Notes under the pieces: model-generated
Told to the model about the DNA's origin: nothing
The model's input: only the letters and a program-made list of their open reading frames with translations
The model's database searches: none
Program-made: the position numbers and the translations under genes
Assembly: GCF_019802125.1 (NCBI RefSeq)
Contig: NZ_JAHVHT010000002.1
Location: forward strand, 434,001-498,000
Origin: Tateyamaria omphalii
Lineage (GTDB): Bacteria; Pseudomonadota; Alphaproteobacteria; Rhodobacterales; Rhodobacteraceae
Direction: 5' to 3'
Length of the DNA stretch: 64,000 nt
Shown here: piece after piece, positions 18,229-26,700 of the stretch
Layout of the letters: each line of letters begins with the position of its first letter
Numbering within the stretch: the stretch's first letter is position 1

Positions 18229-18879
18229 ATGCGGTTTTTGGCTGTGGTTTTGATCTTGTTGGGGTCGGCGGTGTCTGCCGAGCCTTTGCGCGTGCTGGCC
18301 ATCGGCGACAGTCTGATGGCGTGGCACAAGTGGACCGGCCGCGACATTCCATCCGTGATGGGCGATATGCTGGGGGCGCAGGTAGAGAACGAAGCCGTTG
18401 CGGGGTCGCGGTTTTCCAATGATTCCGCGCTGGGCCGTGCTGTTGGGTTTGACGTGCGGGCGCAGTTTCGGGTGCGCGATTGGGACGTGATCCTGATCAA
18501 TGGCGGGGCCAATGATTTTCTGAACGATTGCTCGTGTAGTGCCTGCGATGGCGTGCTGAACGGGTTGATCGGGCCGGATCTGAGTGGTGAGGTACCCGAT
18601 TTCCTGATGCGGTTGCGGCAGACCGGGGCGCAGGTGCTGTGGATGGGGTACTATGCAAGCGCCCGGTCGGGGCAGTTCACTGGCTGCCGTCCCTATCTGG
18701 TGGAATATGATGCGCGTCTGGCCCGCTTTGCTGACCGCACCGAAGGTGTGCAGTTCATCGACAGCGAGGACGTGATGGATCCGTCGGATCGGTCGCTTTT
18801 TGCCTTTGACGGGATACATCCTTCGCCGTCCGGGGCGCGTCGTATCGGCACCTATCTGGCGCAATCGCTCGCCCGGTAG
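18229..18879 (+). CDS. Exported SGNH/GDSL-type hydrolase
   Basis: A 216-residue protein with an N-terminal signal peptide (cleavage near SAVSA, residue 17) and the GDSL block signatures: IGDSLMAWHKW with the nucleophile Ser, NGGANDF with the oxyanion Asn, and FDGIHPS carrying the Asp-His dyad near the C-terminus. It should be a periplasmic or secreted esterase/lipase-type hydrolase acting on an acyl or acetyl ester. Four cysteines in NDCSCSACDG and TGCRPY could form disulfides. It is first in a string of same-strand genes with mtgA; a cell-wall role is possible but unproven. Confidence 0.82.
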   Translation: MRFLAVVLILLGSAVSAEPLRVLAIGDSLMAWHKWTGRDIPSVMGDMLGAQVENEAVAGSRFSNDSALGRAVGFDVRAQFRVRDWDVILINGGANDFLNDCSCSACDGVLNGLIGPDLSGEVPDFLMRLRQTGAQVLWMGYYASARSGQFTGCRPYLVEYDARLARFADRTEGVQFIDSEDVMDPSDRSLFAFDGIHPSPSGARRIGTYLAQSLAR

Positions 18880-18915
18880 TTTTCATGGCAGTGCCCGCGC
18901 CCTATAGCTGGGCCC

Positions 18916-19641
18916 ATGGCAAGAAAGAGCAGTAAGCGGACGACAAGGAAAGCGGCGAAACGGCAGTTTCGTCCGGGCCGGTGGCTGTTCCGGTGGTCGC
19001 TGCGGTTGGTGAGTGTGGTGTTCCTGTTGGCGGTTGCCGTGACCCTGTTGTGGTCCGTCGTGAACCCGCCGACCACCTATTACATGATGCAGGAAAGCCG
19101 CCGTCTGGGCGGTGTCGATCACGAGTGGGTTCCCATGGAGGAGATTGCCCCCGTGATGGCCCGTGCGGCCGTGGCGGCAGAGGATGCGAACTTCTGCAAC
19201 CATTGGGGGCTGGATGTCATCGCCATTCGCCGCGCCATTGACGAAGGCAGCAATCGCGGCGCGTCGACCATCAGCCAGCAGGTCGTGAAGAACGTGTTTC
19301 TGTGGCATGGTCGGTCCTGGGTGCGGAAGGTGCTGGAGGCGGGGATGACCCCGTTGATGGAGGCACTGTGGTCGAAGCGGCGGATCCTTGAGGTTTATCT
19401 GAACGTGGCCGAGTTCGATGAGGGGGTCTTTGGCGTGGAGGCGGCGGCGCGGCACTACTTTGGTGTGGGGCCCGATGCGCTGTCCGGCACGCAAGCGGCC
19501 CGTCTGGCCGCGATCCTGCCCAACCCCAAGGGGCGGTCGGCCAGCCAGCCGTCGTCTTTCGTGCGCAAACGTGCCGCTAGCATTCTGGACGGGGCAGCCA
19601 CGATCCGCGCGGATGGGCGTGCCCGCTGTTTCCAGAGTTGA
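18916..19641 (+). CDS. mtgA: Monofunctional peptidoglycan glycosyltransferase
   Basis: A 241-residue GT51 enzyme polymerising lipid II into glycan strands. A basic N-terminus (residues 1-30) and one membrane anchor (about 32-55) precede the catalytic domain. Family motifs present: VAAEDANFCNHWGLD with the catalytic Glu, GASTISQQVVKNVFL, and KRRILEVYLNVAEF. Length is typical of MtgA and there is no transpeptidase domain. Confidence 0.95.
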   Translation: MARKSSKRTTRKAAKRQFRPGRWLFRWSLRLVSVVFLLAVAVTLLWSVVNPPTTYYMMQESRRLGGVDHEWVPMEEIAPVMARAAVAAEDANFCNHWGLDVIAIRRAIDEGSNRGASTISQQVVKNVFLWHGRSWVRKVLEAGMTPLMEALWSKRRILEVYLNVAEFDEGVFGVEAAARHYFGVGPDALSGTQAARLAAILPNPKGRSASQPSSFVRKRAASILDGAATIRADGRARCFQS

Positions 19642-19698
19642 AAAACCCGTGCGCGCCGTGCATGGATGCCTGACCTATTTGTTGACCCCGGATTGTCC

Positions 19699-20364
19699 AT
19701 GGCCCGCCTGTTTCACGTTCCCCTGTCCCCGTTCTGCCGCAAGGTCCGTCTGAGCCTGGCCGAGAAGAAGATCGAGGTGGAGCTGGTCGAGGAGCGGTAT
19801 TGGGAGGCCGATCCCGATTTCCTGCGCCGCAATCCGGCGGCCAAGGTGCCTGTGCTGCGTCTGGACGGCGTGATGATGAGCGAGAGTGCCGCCATCTGCG
19901 AGTATATCGAGGAGACACGGCCCGAGCCGTCGCTGATGCCCTCGGACCCTGCGGCCAAGCTGGAGGTGCGCCGGCTGGTGGGGTGGTTCGACGACAAGTT
20001 CCACAACGAGGTGACGTCGAAGCTGCTGTATGAGCGGGTGAACAAGAAGGTGATGGGCCAGGGCTTCCCGGACAGTCGGAACGTGAAGGACGGGGCGAAG
20101 GCGATCAAGTATCATCTGGATTACATGACGTGGCTTTTGGACCACCGGCGTTGGTTGGCGGGGGATGTGATGACCCTGGCCGATTTTGCGGCGGCTGCGC
20201 ATTTGTCGGCGTTGGACTATATCTCTGATGTGGATTGGAACCGCAGCGAGGTGGTCAAGGATTGGTATGCGAAGATCAAGTCGCGCCCGGCCTTTCGGTC
20301 GATCCTGGCAGATCAGGTGCCCGGGTTTCCGCCGCCGCGGCACTATAATGATCTGGATTTCTGA
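19699..20364 (+). CDS. Glutathione S-transferase family protein
   Basis: A 221-residue soluble protein. The N-terminal thioredoxin-like domain has MARLFHVPLSPFCRKVRL, with Ser-Pro-Phe-Cys at the usual active-site position, and NPAAKVPVLRLDG and MSESAAICEYIEE contacting glutathione. The C-terminal all-helical domain has LADFAAAAHLSALDYI. I chose the ATG at 19699 because it places this domain at the true N-terminus. Substrate is unknown. An intergenic repeat with a hairpin follows at once. Confidence 0.88.
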   Translation: MARLFHVPLSPFCRKVRLSLAEKKIEVELVEERYWEADPDFLRRNPAAKVPVLRLDGVMMSESAAICEYIEETRPEPSLMPSDPAAKLEVRRLVGWFDDKFHNEVTSKLLYERVNKKVMGQGFPDSRNVKDGAKAIKYHLDYMTWLLDHRRWLAGDVMTLADFAAAAHLSALDYISDVDWNRSEVVKDWYAKIKSRPAFRSILADQVPGFPPPRHYNDLDF

Positions 20365-20378
20365 TCTGATTGGTCGGA

Positions 20379-20426
20379 CTGGGGGCCAGCCCCCAGACCC
20401 CCGTCGTATTTCTCGTCAGAAGAAGA
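20379..20426 (+). repeat. Rhodobacterales-type intergenic repeat, copy 1
   Basis: CTGGGGGC (20379-20386) pairs with GCCCCCAG (20389-20396), followed by ACCCCCGTCGTATTTCTCGTCAGAAGAAG. The same layout occurs at 52827-52884. The trailing AGAAGA lies just before the queG ATG at 20428, so the repeat may serve as its ribosome-binding site while the hairpin ends the GST transcript. Confidence 0.65.
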
Positions 20427-20427
20427 C

Positions 20428-21471
20428 ATGGGCTTGAAAGAGCGTGTCATAGCGCGCGCTCTGGAGGAGGGGTTTGTTTTGGCGCGGGTGTGTCGGCCCG
20501 ACGCTGTGCCGGACGTGGCGGGGCGGTTGGAAGCCTTTGTCGAGGCTGGTCGCCATGGGCAGATGGGGTGGATGGCGGAGCGGATGCATTGGCGCGGGAA
20601 CCCTGCGGCGCTGTGGCCCGAGGCGCGGTCGGTGATCATGTTGGCCGAGAGCTATGCGCCGGAGCATGATCCGCTCGCTGTGTTGGACCGGCCCGAATTG
20701 GGGGCTGTTTCTGTTTACGCGCAGGGGCGGGATTACCACGACATCGTCAAGAAGCGGCTGAAGCGGTTGGCGCGGTGGTTGATTGCCGAGGCTGGCGGCG
20801 AGGTGAAGGTTTTTGTCGACACTGCGCCTGTGCCGGAGAAGGCGCTGGGGCAGGCGGCGGGTCTGGGCTGGCAGGGCAAACATACCAACCTTGTGAGCCG
20901 GGAATGGGGCAATTGGGCTTTTTTAGGGTCTGTTTTTACGACTTTGGAGCTGGAGCCTGATGCGCCGGAAGTGGATCATTGCGGGTCGTGCCGGGCCTGT
21001 CTGGATGTGTGTCCGACGGATGCGTTTCCGGCGCCCTATCAGCTCGATGCAAGGCGGTGCATTTCCTATCTTACGATCGAGCATAAGGGGCCTGTGGATG
21101 AGGCGCTGAGGCCCGGGTTGGGCAACCGGATTTATGGGTGTGACGATTGTCTGGCGGTGTGTCCTTGGAACAAGTTTGCCGTGGCGGCGAGTGATATGCG
21201 CTATCTGGGAGCGGTTGGTGCGCCGCCCTTGGCAGAGTTGGCGGCGCTGGATGATGCGGGCTTTCGGGCGCGGTTTTCCGGCTCGCCCATCAAGCGGATC
21301 GGGCGGGATCGGTTTGTGCGCAATGTGGCCTATGCCATCGGCAATTCGGGGCTGCCGGAGCTGCTGCCTGCGGTGCAGGCGCTGGTGGATGACCCTGATC
21401 CGGCCGTGGCCGACGCAGCGCGCTGGGCGGTGACGCAATTGGGCGCGACGGGTCGCGAACGGGCGCGGTAG
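20428..21471 (+). CDS. queG: Epoxyqueuosine reductase
   Basis: A 347-residue cobalamin- and Fe-S-dependent enzyme catalysing the last step of queuosine synthesis, epoxyqueuosine to queuosine in tRNA. The QueG pattern is clear: [19 protein letters not shown], then two ferredoxin-type clusters [16 protein letters not shown] and [13 protein letters not shown], and a C-terminal HEAT-like segment ([20 protein letters not shown]). Start ATG at 20428 lies two bases after the intergenic repeat. Confidence 0.96.
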   Translation: MGLKERVIARALEEGFVLARVCRPDAVPDVAGRLEAFVEAGRHGQMGWMAERMHWRGNPAALWPEARSVIMLAESYAPEHDPLAVLDRPELGAVSVYAQGRDYHDIVKKRLKRLARWLIAEAGGEVKVFVDTAPVPEKALGQAAGLGWQGKHTNLVSREWGNWAFLGSVFTTLELEPDAPEVDHCGSCRACLDVCPTDAFPAPYQLDARRCISYLTIEHKGPVDEALRPGLGNRIYGCDDCLAVCPWNKFAVAASDMRYLGAVGAPPLAELAALDDAGFRARFSGSPIKRIGRDRFVRNVAYAIGNSGLPELLPAVQALVDDPDPAVADAARWAVTQLGATGRERAR

Positions 21472-21497
21472 GCCGCAGGAAAAGACGGGGAGCGGGC

Positions 21498-23489
21498 ATG
21501 GCCATTTTGCTGGGTGTGGATACAGGCGGCACCTATACCGATGCGGTTTTGATGCAGGATGAGGAGCGGGTGCTGGCCCGCGCCAAGGCGTTGACGACGC
21601 GCCATGATCTGGCCGTGGGGGTCGGTGAGGCGGTGCGTGCAGTGCTGGGCGTCTCTGGCGTGCAGGCAGAGGAGGTTGGCATGGCGTCCCTGTCGACCAC
21701 ACTGGCGACCAATGCGTTGGTCGAGGGGCAGGGCGGGCGCGTGGCACTGATCTATATCGGATTTCGGGAGAAGGATCTGGCGGCGCAGGGGCTTGCGGAG
21801 GCTTTGGGCGACGATCCGGTTTGTGTGCTTGCCGGGGGGCATGGCCATGATGGGGCGGAGGCTGCGCCGTTGGATGAAGCGGCGCTTTTGGCTTTTTTAG
21901 AGACACATATGAACGGCGTGAGTGGCTTTGCCGTGGCGGCGCAGTTTGCGACGCGGAACCCGGCGCATGAGGTGCGTGCGATGGAGATGGTGCGGGAGGT
22001 GACCGGGCGGCCCGTGTCGGCGTCGCACCAGTTGTCGGCCAAGCTGGGTGGGCCGAAGCGGGCGCTGACGGCGGTGTTGAATGCGCGGCTGATCGGGATG
22101 ATTGATGCGCTGATCGGGCGGGCCGAGGCGGAGTTGCGCAGCATTGGGATCACCGCGCCGATGATGGTGGTGCGCGGGGATGGGGCACTGATGTCGTCGG
22201 CGCAGGCGCGGGTGCGGCCCATCGAGACGATCCTGAGCGGACCGGCGGCGTCGATTGTCGGTGCGCGGTGGCTGACTGGGGCGGATCATGCGCTGGTGAG
22301 CGACATCGGGGGGACGACGACAGACGTGGCCGTGTTGCGTGGCGGGCGGCCCGTGATTGACCCCGATGGCGCGCGCGTCGGGCCGCATCGCACGATGGTC
22401 GAGGCGGTGGCGATGCGCACCACTGGCCTTGGTGGGGACAGTGAGGCGCATTTCGTGGCCGAGGGCTTGCAGGGCGGTGTCACCCTTGGTCCGCGTCGGG
22501 TCTTGCCCGTGTCGTTGATCGCCATGGAGGCGCCGGAGGTCGTGTTGCCGCTGCTTGAGGCGCAGATGCGGAGTGCGACGCCGGGTGATCATGACGGGCG
22601 TTTCGTGCGCGCGGTTCCGGGGGTGTCTGCCGATGGGTTGGCGGCGCGGGATGCGGCGTTGTTGGAGCGGATCGGGGACCGGGTGCATGGCCTTGGTGCC
22701 GTGTTGCGGACCCGGATGGATCAGGCGGCGTTGAAGCGGTTGGTGGCGCGGGGGCTGGTGCAAGTTGCGGGGCTGACGCCTTCGGATGCGAGCCATGTTT
22801 TGGGGTATCTGTCTGACTGGCATGTTGAGGCTGCGCGGATGGCCTGTGCCTTGTTCGGGCGGCGGCGGACCGGGGCGGGGGAGCGGTTGGCTGCTGAGCC
22901 GGAGCAGATGGCGCGGATTGTCGTGGATCAGCTGACGCATCAGACCGGCGTGGCGCTGTTGCAGGCAGCGCTGGCCGAGGATGGGTTGGATGAGGGGTTT
23001 GCCACCCATGCGTTGATGCAGCGGGGGCTGTCGGATACCCGCGGGTTGGTGCGTGTGTCCACGGGCCTTGATGTGCCTGTGGTCGGGTTGGGGGCATCGG
23101 CGCGGGCGTATTATCCGGCGGTTGGAGAGCGTTTGGGGTGCGAAATGCAGTTGCCGGACGATGGCGGCGTGGCGAACGCCATTGGTGCTGTTGTGGGCCG
23201 TGTGACCGTGCGGCGGAGCGGGACGGTGACCGCGCCGAGCGAGGGGCGGTTTCGGGTGCATTTGCCGACAGGGCCGGAGGACTTTGCCAGCTCGGACGCC
23301 GCTTTGGGTAAGTTAGAGACTGCTTTGGCGGAGGATGCGCGGGCTGCGGCGCGGGCTGCGGGCGCATCGGAGATCGAGCTGCGCGTGTCGCGTGACATCC
23401 GCACGGTGCAGGCCGAGGCGCGGGAGGTGTTTGTGGAGGCGACGCTGACGGCGGAGGCGGCGGGGCGGCCACGCATTGCGCAGCCTTGA
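21498..23489 (+). CDS. HyuA-type hydantoinase/oxoprolinase family protein
   Basis: A 663-residue protein of the ATP-dependent hydantoinase A/5-oxoprolinase family. The actin-like ATPase fold is marked by GVDTGGTYTDAVLMQD at residues 6-21, STTLATNALVEG, and SDIGGTTTDVAVLRGG. Members open cyclic amides such as N-methylhydantoin or 5-oxoproline, or carboxylate ketones, usually with a HyuB partner. No HyuB-like gene is next to it, which is unusual. The substrate cannot be inferred. A strong terminator follows directly. Confidence 0.85.
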   Translation: MAILLGVDTGGTYTDAVLMQDEERVLARAKALTTRHDLAVGVGEAVRAVLGVSGVQAEEVGMASLSTTLATNALVEGQGGRVALIYIGFREKDLAAQGLAEALGDDPVCVLAGGHGHDGAEAAPLDEAALLAFLETHMNGVSGFAVAAQFATRNPAHEVRAMEMVREVTGRPVSASHQLSAKLGGPKRALTAVLNARLIGMIDALIGRAEAELRSIGITAPMMVVRGDGALMSSAQARVRPIETILSGPAASIVGARWLTGADHALVSDIGGTTTDVAVLRGGRPVIDPDGARVGPHRTMVEAVAMRTTGLGGDSEAHFVAEGLQGGVTLGPRRVLPVSLIAMEAPEVVLPLLEAQMRSATPGDHDGRFVRAVPGVSADGLAARDAALLERIGDRVHGLGAVLRTRMDQAALKRLVARGLVQVAGLTPSDASHVLGYLSDWHVEAARMACALFGRRRTGAGERLAAEPEQMARIVVDQLTHQTGVALLQAALAEDGLDEGFATHALMQRGLSDTRGLVRVSTGLDVPVVGLGASARAYYPAVGERLGCEMQLPDDGGVANAIGAVVGRVTVRRSGTVTAPSEGRFRVHLPTGPEDFASSDAALGKLETALAEDARAAARAAGASEIELRVSRDIRTVQAEAREVFVEATLTAEAAGRPRIAQP

Positions 23490-23521
23490 AAAAAGGCGAG
23501 CCAAGCGGCCCGCCCTTTTTT
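23489..23521. terminator. Bidirectional intrinsic terminator
   Basis: AAAAAAGGCG..CGCCCTTTTTT forms a hairpin flanked by A and T runs, reading as a rho-independent terminator on both strands. It separates the HyuA-type gene from the DUF1328 gene, which converge here. Confidence 0.8.
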
Positions 23522-23540
23522 GAGATCTGTTGTGGTCGCC

Positions 23541-23714
23541 TTAGACCGGGGGACGACCCCGAACGGCGCGTGCCACCATCGACACGACGAAGAGGATCAG
23601 GAAGATCACGAAAAGGATCTGCGCGATTCCTGCGGATGCTCCGGCGATGCCGCCAAAGCCCATGATACCTGCGATCAGGGCGATCACGAGGAAGGTCAGT
23701 GCCCAACCAAGCAT
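23541..23714 (-). CDS. DUF1328 (YtjA-type) small membrane protein
   Basis: A 57-residue hydrophobic protein, [20 protein letters not shown] at its start and [14 protein letters not shown] at its end. It has two membrane helices and the [15 protein letters not shown] core typical of the DUF1328/YtjA family. The ATG at 23714 has AAAGGA upstream. Family members are small inner-membrane proteins often found near stress genes; their function is unknown. Here the neighbours are methionine sulfoxide reductases. Confidence 0.88.
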   Translation of the reverse strand: MLGWALTFLVIALIAGIMGFGGIAGASAGIAQILFVIFLILFVVSMVARAVRGRPPV

Positions 23715-23782
23715 TTGTTCGTCCTTTCTATCAATTGCTGTCTTGAAGAAAGAACGTGGGCCGCTGGCGATTGTTCCGAAAT

Positions 23783-24289
23783 TTATTCGGCAGCGCGTTT
23801 CGGAAGGACCCAGTTGGGCCGTGGGAAGTGGCAGGTGTAGCCGTTGGGGAAGCGCTCAAGGTAGTCCTGGTGCTCCGGCTCGGCTTCCCAGAAATCGCCC
23901 ACCGGCTCGACCTCTGTCACCACTTTGCCGGGCCAGATGCCTGAGGCTTCGACGTCGGCGATGGTGTCATGGGCCACCTGTTTCTGCGCATCGTCCACGT
24001 AGTAGATGGCCGAGCGGTAGCTGAGCCCGACATCGTTGCCCTGCCGGTTCAGCGTGGTTGGGTCGTGGATCTGGAAGAAGAATTCCAGCAGATCGCGATA
24101 GGTGATGATCGAGGGATCATAGATGATCTCGATCCCTTCGGCGTGGGTGCCGTGGTTGCGGTATGTCGCGTTGGGGACATCGCCGCCGGTGTAGCCCACC
24201 CGCGTTGCCTTGACCCCCGGTTTCTTGCGGATCAGGTCCTGCATGCCCCAGAAACAGCCGCCTGCCAGTACGGCGCGTTGATCGCTCAT
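23783..24289 (-). CDS. msrA: Peptide methionine-S-sulfoxide reductase
   Basis: A 168-residue cytoplasmic repair enzyme that reduces methionine-S-sulfoxide using thioredoxin. The catalytic Cys12 sits in AGGCFWGMQ, and the family motifs [12 protein letters not shown] and [13 protein letters not shown] follow. Its ATG overlaps the msrB stop by four bases (ATGA), so the two stereospecific repair enzymes are co-translated. Confidence 0.96.
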   Translation of the reverse strand: MSDQRAVLAGGCFWGMQDLIRKKPGVKATRVGYTGGDVPNATYRNHGTHAEGIEIIYDPSIITYRDLLEFFFQIHDPTTLNRQGNDVGLSYRSAIYYVDDAQKQVAHDTIADVEASGIWPGKVVTEVEPVGDFWEAEPEHQDYLERFPNGYTCHFPRPNWVLPKRAAE

Positions 24290-24729
24290 GCTACATCCTC
24301 CACTTGGTTCAGGTAGTCACCATAGCCTTCGTCCTCCATGTCGTCACGGTGGACGAAACGGAGGGAGGCCGAATTGATACAGTAGCGCAGGCCGCCGCGG
24401 TCGCGCGGGCCGTCGGGAAAGACGTGACCGAGGTGGCTGTCGCCATGTTTGCTGCGCACTTCGGTGCGGACCATGCCGTGGCTAGCGTCGTGGTGTTCGG
24501 TGACGTTGTCGATGGGTTTCGTGAACGACGGCCAGCCGCAGCCGCTTTCGTACTTGTCCGACGACGCAAAAAGCGGCTCGCCCGACACGATGTCGACATA
24601 GATCCCCGGTTCCTTGTTATTGAGGAGCTTGCCGGTGCCGGGGCGCTCCGTCCCGCTTTCCTGCGTGACATAGAATTCCTCGGGCGACAGGGTCGCGATC
24701 ACGTCGGGGTTCTTGGTGTATTTTGTCAT
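24286..24729 (-). CDS. msrB: Peptide methionine-R-sulfoxide reductase
   Basis: A 147-residue enzyme for the R-epimer of methionine sulfoxide. Motifs: [13 protein letters not shown] (Cys64), then GHVFPDGP and [11 protein letters not shown] with the catalytic Cys117. The zinc-binding CxxC pairs found in many MsrB proteins are absent, so this is the zinc-free form. I chose the ATG at 24729 ([10 protein letters not shown]), with GGAGCGG upstream, over an in-frame start five codons earlier. First gene of the msrB-msrA operon. Confidence 0.94.
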   Translation of the reverse strand: MTKYTKNPDVIATLSPEEFYVTQESGTERPGTGKLLNNKEPGIYVDIVSGEPLFASSDKYESGCGWPSFTKPIDNVTEHHDASHGMVRTEVRSKHGDSHLGHVFPDGPRDRGGLRYCINSASLRFVHRDDMEDEGYGDYLNQVEDVA

Positions 24730-24845
24730 GGTTTGCCGCTCCATCCTGTTTCGCCATTATGTGGTGCGGGTGCGTGGAAATGAAAGGGCGTGACGTGGGG
24801 GCGTCGCACTCTACCTTTTTACCATAACCTGACGGGGAGGATGTC

Positions 24846-25370
24846 GTGCGCGCTTTATTCATTCTGTTTTGCCTGTTGGTGGGCCAGATGGCACAGGCTG
24901 GTCTGCGTGACATCAGCTTTCCGTCGATTGACGGCGGAACGCTTGAGATGTCGGAGTGGACGGGTCAGCCCGTGCTGGTGGTGAACACCGCATCGCAATG
25001 TGCGTTTACGCGGCAATACGAGGACCTGCAGGCCCTGTACGACACCTACCGTGATCGTGGGCTGGTCGTGCTGGCTGTGCCATCTGACACGTTCCGGCAG
25101 GAACTGGACAGCGCGGAGGAGGTGCGGGAGTTTTGCGAGATTGCCTTTGGTCTCGACATGCCGATGACGGACATCCTGCCGGTCAAGGGCAGCGATGCGC
25201 ATCCTTTTTATCAGACCGTCAAGGATCAGGCCGGTTTTGTGCCGCGGTGGAACTTCAACAAGGTGCTGATCAGCGCGGATGGCCAGGTGATTGAAACCTG
25301 GGGCGCGCAATCTGCCCCGATGTCGCGACCTGTGCGCCGCGCCATCGAGGCAGAGTTGATCCGAGAGTGA
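24846..25370 (+). CDS. Exported glutathione peroxidase family protein
   Basis: A 174-residue protein that starts at GTG 24846 after a GGGGAGG RBS. Residues 1-18 form a Sec signal (MRALFILFCLLVGQMAQA), so the enzyme is periplasmic. The GPx core follows: VVNTASQCAFTRQYEDLQAL with catalytic Cys52, a VPSDTFRQEL loop in the usual Gln region, and PRWNFNKVLI with the conserved Trp-Asn. It probably reduces peroxides with a thiol donor. It is divergent from msrBA, forming an oxidative-damage island. Confidence 0.9.
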   Translation: MRALFILFCLLVGQMAQAGLRDISFPSIDGGTLEMSEWTGQPVLVVNTASQCAFTRQYEDLQALYDTYRDRGLVVLAVPSDTFRQELDSAEEVREFCEIAFGLDMPMTDILPVKGSDAHPFYQTVKDQAGFVPRWNFNKVLISADGQVIETWGAQSAPMSRPVRRAIEAELIRE

Positions 25371-25379
25371 TATCTGACC

Positions 25380-25637
25380 TTAGGGCGATGTGCCTGTGGT
25401 CGTCGTTGTGCCAGTGCCTGTGGTGGTCGTGGTGGCGGCAACGGCGAGCCCTGCGCCGATAATGGCTGGCGATGGAGGAGGTGTGAGGCTTCCGCCGAGC
25501 AACGCGCTGTTTGTTGGCGGCGGGGGTGCTGTCGCCGCCGGGCCGGGCGGTGGTGTTTGAGCTGCATTTTGAGCGGCGGCCTGCATAGCGAAACTTGAGA
25601 GGACCAGAGCGGTCGTAGCAAAGAAAGAGCGAAGCAT
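25380..25637 (-). CDS. YjbE-like small exported protein, paralogue 1
   Basis: An 85-residue protein: signal peptide (residues 1-22, ending QAAAQ), a Pro-rich linker (TPPPGPAATAPPPPT), a hydrophobic stretch around residues 58-68 and a Thr/Gly tail (TTTTTGTGTTTTTGTSP). This architecture matches YjbE of the E. coli yjbEFGH exopolysaccharide operon, which also ends in a Thr run. It is the last of three tandem paralogues. Exact function is unknown; export with, or as a cofactor of, a surface polysaccharide is inferred. The ATG at 25637 follows AGGTATCC at a normal distance. Its stop faces the peroxidase stop nine bases away. Confidence 0.75.
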   Translation of the reverse strand: MLRSFFATTALVLSSFAMQAAAQNAAQTPPPGPAATAPPPPTNSALLGGSLTPPPSPAIIGAGLAVAATTTTTGTGTTTTTGTSP

Positions 25638-25670
25638 TCTGAGGATACCTTCCGGTTGGTTACAAGGTGT

Positions 25671-25702
25671 CCCTAGATTTGCCGACTTGGACTGATACGC
25701 AA
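25671..25702 (-). promoter_or_regulatory. Candidate promoter of YjbE-like paralogue 1
   Basis: On the minus strand TTGCGT (25702-25697) and CTAGGG (25676-25671) are 20 bases apart, 33 bases before the ATG. The same boxes at the same spacing occur before paralogue 2, and upstream sequence to about 25775 is also similar, supporting function. Confidence 0.45.
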
Positions 25703-25840
25703 CGGCGCCGCACCGCAGCATTCGCGACCGGAGGCGCCTTGCCGTTTTCGCAACGCGCCTGTAGCGGAAGACCGCATGTTGCCGGATTTCTCGCATCGCG
25801 ATGGGACGCTCTGGTGGTCTGACCGATCTGTTGACCACGC

Positions 25841-25870
25841 AAAGAAAAAGGGCCTGCCGAAGCAAGCCCT
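25841..25870 (-). terminator. Intrinsic terminator after YjbE-like paralogue 2
   Basis: On the minus strand GGGCTTGC-TTCG-GCAGGCCC is followed by a T-rich run (complement of AAAGAAAAA at 25841-25849). The hairpin is the same as the one at 26369-26400. Confidence 0.85.
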
Positions 25871-25898
25871 CAAAAATTCAAGCAAATTTGGCCGCGTG

Positions 25899-26159
25899 TC
25901 AGCGCGTGGTCGTGGTTGTCGTCGTCGTGGTGCCGTCGCTGCTGTCAGACGCAATGGCGATAATTGCGATACCCACGCCGACAATCGCTGCCGTCGCGCC
26001 TGGTGTGAGCTCGCCACCAAAGAGCTCGTTCCCGCTTGCCGGGGGTGGAGTATTGGCCGCCGGGCCGGGTGGTGGTGTTTGAGCTGCATCCTGAGCCATC
26101 GCTGGCATCGCAACTCCTGCGAGGATCAGCGCGCTCGCAGCAAAGAAAGTGCGAATCAT
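25899..26159 (-). CDS. YjbE-like small exported protein, paralogue 2
   Basis: An 86-residue protein closely related to the next gene downstream: signal peptide ending PAMAQ (residue 23), DAAQTPPPGPAANTPPPASG linker, a strongly hydrophobic segment (TAAIVGVGIAIIAIA), and a tail of nine threonines before a last Arg. The Pro-rich linker is nearly the same as in paralogue 1, so the two arose by duplication. Own promoter-like boxes upstream and own terminator downstream suggest a single-gene transcript. Confidence 0.75.
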   Translation of the reverse strand: MIRTFFAASALILAGVAMPAMAQDAAQTPPPGPAANTPPPASGNELFGGELTPGATAAIVGVGIAIIAIASDSSDGTTTTTTTTTR

Positions 26160-26193
26160 TCGAAAAGTACCTTTCCGCTCGTCTATGGCATCG

Positions 26194-26225
26194 CCCTAGC
26201 TTTCCCGCCTGCGCGCGATGCGCAA
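26194..26225 (-). promoter_or_regulatory. Candidate promoter of YjbE-like paralogue 2
   Basis: On the minus strand TTGCGC (26225-26220) and CTAGGG (26199-26194) are 20 bases apart and 34 bases before the ATG, mirroring paralogue 1. Similarity between the two upstream regions continues to about 26300. Confidence 0.45.
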
Positions 26226-26368
26226 TGGCGCTGCGCCGCAGCATCCGCAACAGGAAGCTCCTTGCCGGTTTTGCACCGCTCACGCGGCGGAAGATCGCGC
26301 GTCGTGGGGTAATTTGTCAGAAGAAGGGACGCATTCGCCGATCGCGTGATCAAGATTGGCGGTTACGC

Positions 26369-26400
26369 AAAAAGAAAGGGCCTGCCGAAGCAAGCCCTTT
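26369..26400 (-). terminator. Intrinsic terminator after YjbE-like paralogue 3
   Basis: On the minus strand AAAGGGCTTGC-TTCG-GCAGGCCCTTT is followed by CTTTTT. The core hairpin is the same as at 25841-25870, showing that the terminator was copied together with the gene. Confidence 0.87.
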
Positions 26401-26428
26401 AAAATTCTGCATTAATTGCAGGTATTTA

Positions 26429-26671
26429 TCACTGGGTGGTCGTGCTCGACGACGACGAGCTGCCCAGTGCGATGGCGAGGCCAATTGCGAACACACCAAC
26501 GGCTGCAACCGGTGTGAGACCCAGAGCGCCAGCTTCGCCTTGGCCCAGCTGAATTTCGGCACCTTGGCCACCCGACACTGTCGAGTTGACGGGCACGTCT
26601 TGCGCCAGAGCTGCGGTGGAGGTTGCTGCAACCAGAGCGGCAGCGGAAATCAGTTTGAATGCTTTGGTCAT
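26429..26671 (-). CDS. YjbE-like small exported protein, paralogue 3
   Basis: An 80-residue protein with signal peptide (MTKAFKLISAAALVAATSTA, cleavage near ALAQ), a Gly/Gln-rich middle (SGGQGAEIQLGQGEAG), one hydrophobic segment (VAAVGVFAIGLAIALG) and a SSSSSSTTTQ tail. Of the three paralogues this is closest to E. coli YjbE, including the final Thr-Gln. The ATG at 26671 has ATAGGAG upstream. It directly follows yjbF on the strand. Confidence 0.8.
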   Translation of the reverse strand: MTKAFKLISAAALVAATSTAALAQDVPVNSTVSGGQGAEIQLGQGEAGALGLTPVAAVGVFAIGLAIALGSSSSSSTTTQ

Positions 26672-26700
26672 GATATGACTCCTATAACGTCCTTTGTCGT

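Noticed and set aside
21897-23706. Long minus-strand frames opposite the HyuA-type gene
   Set aside because: Pro/Arg/His-rich shadows due to GC-rich third positions; the plus-strand protein has ATPase-fold motifs.
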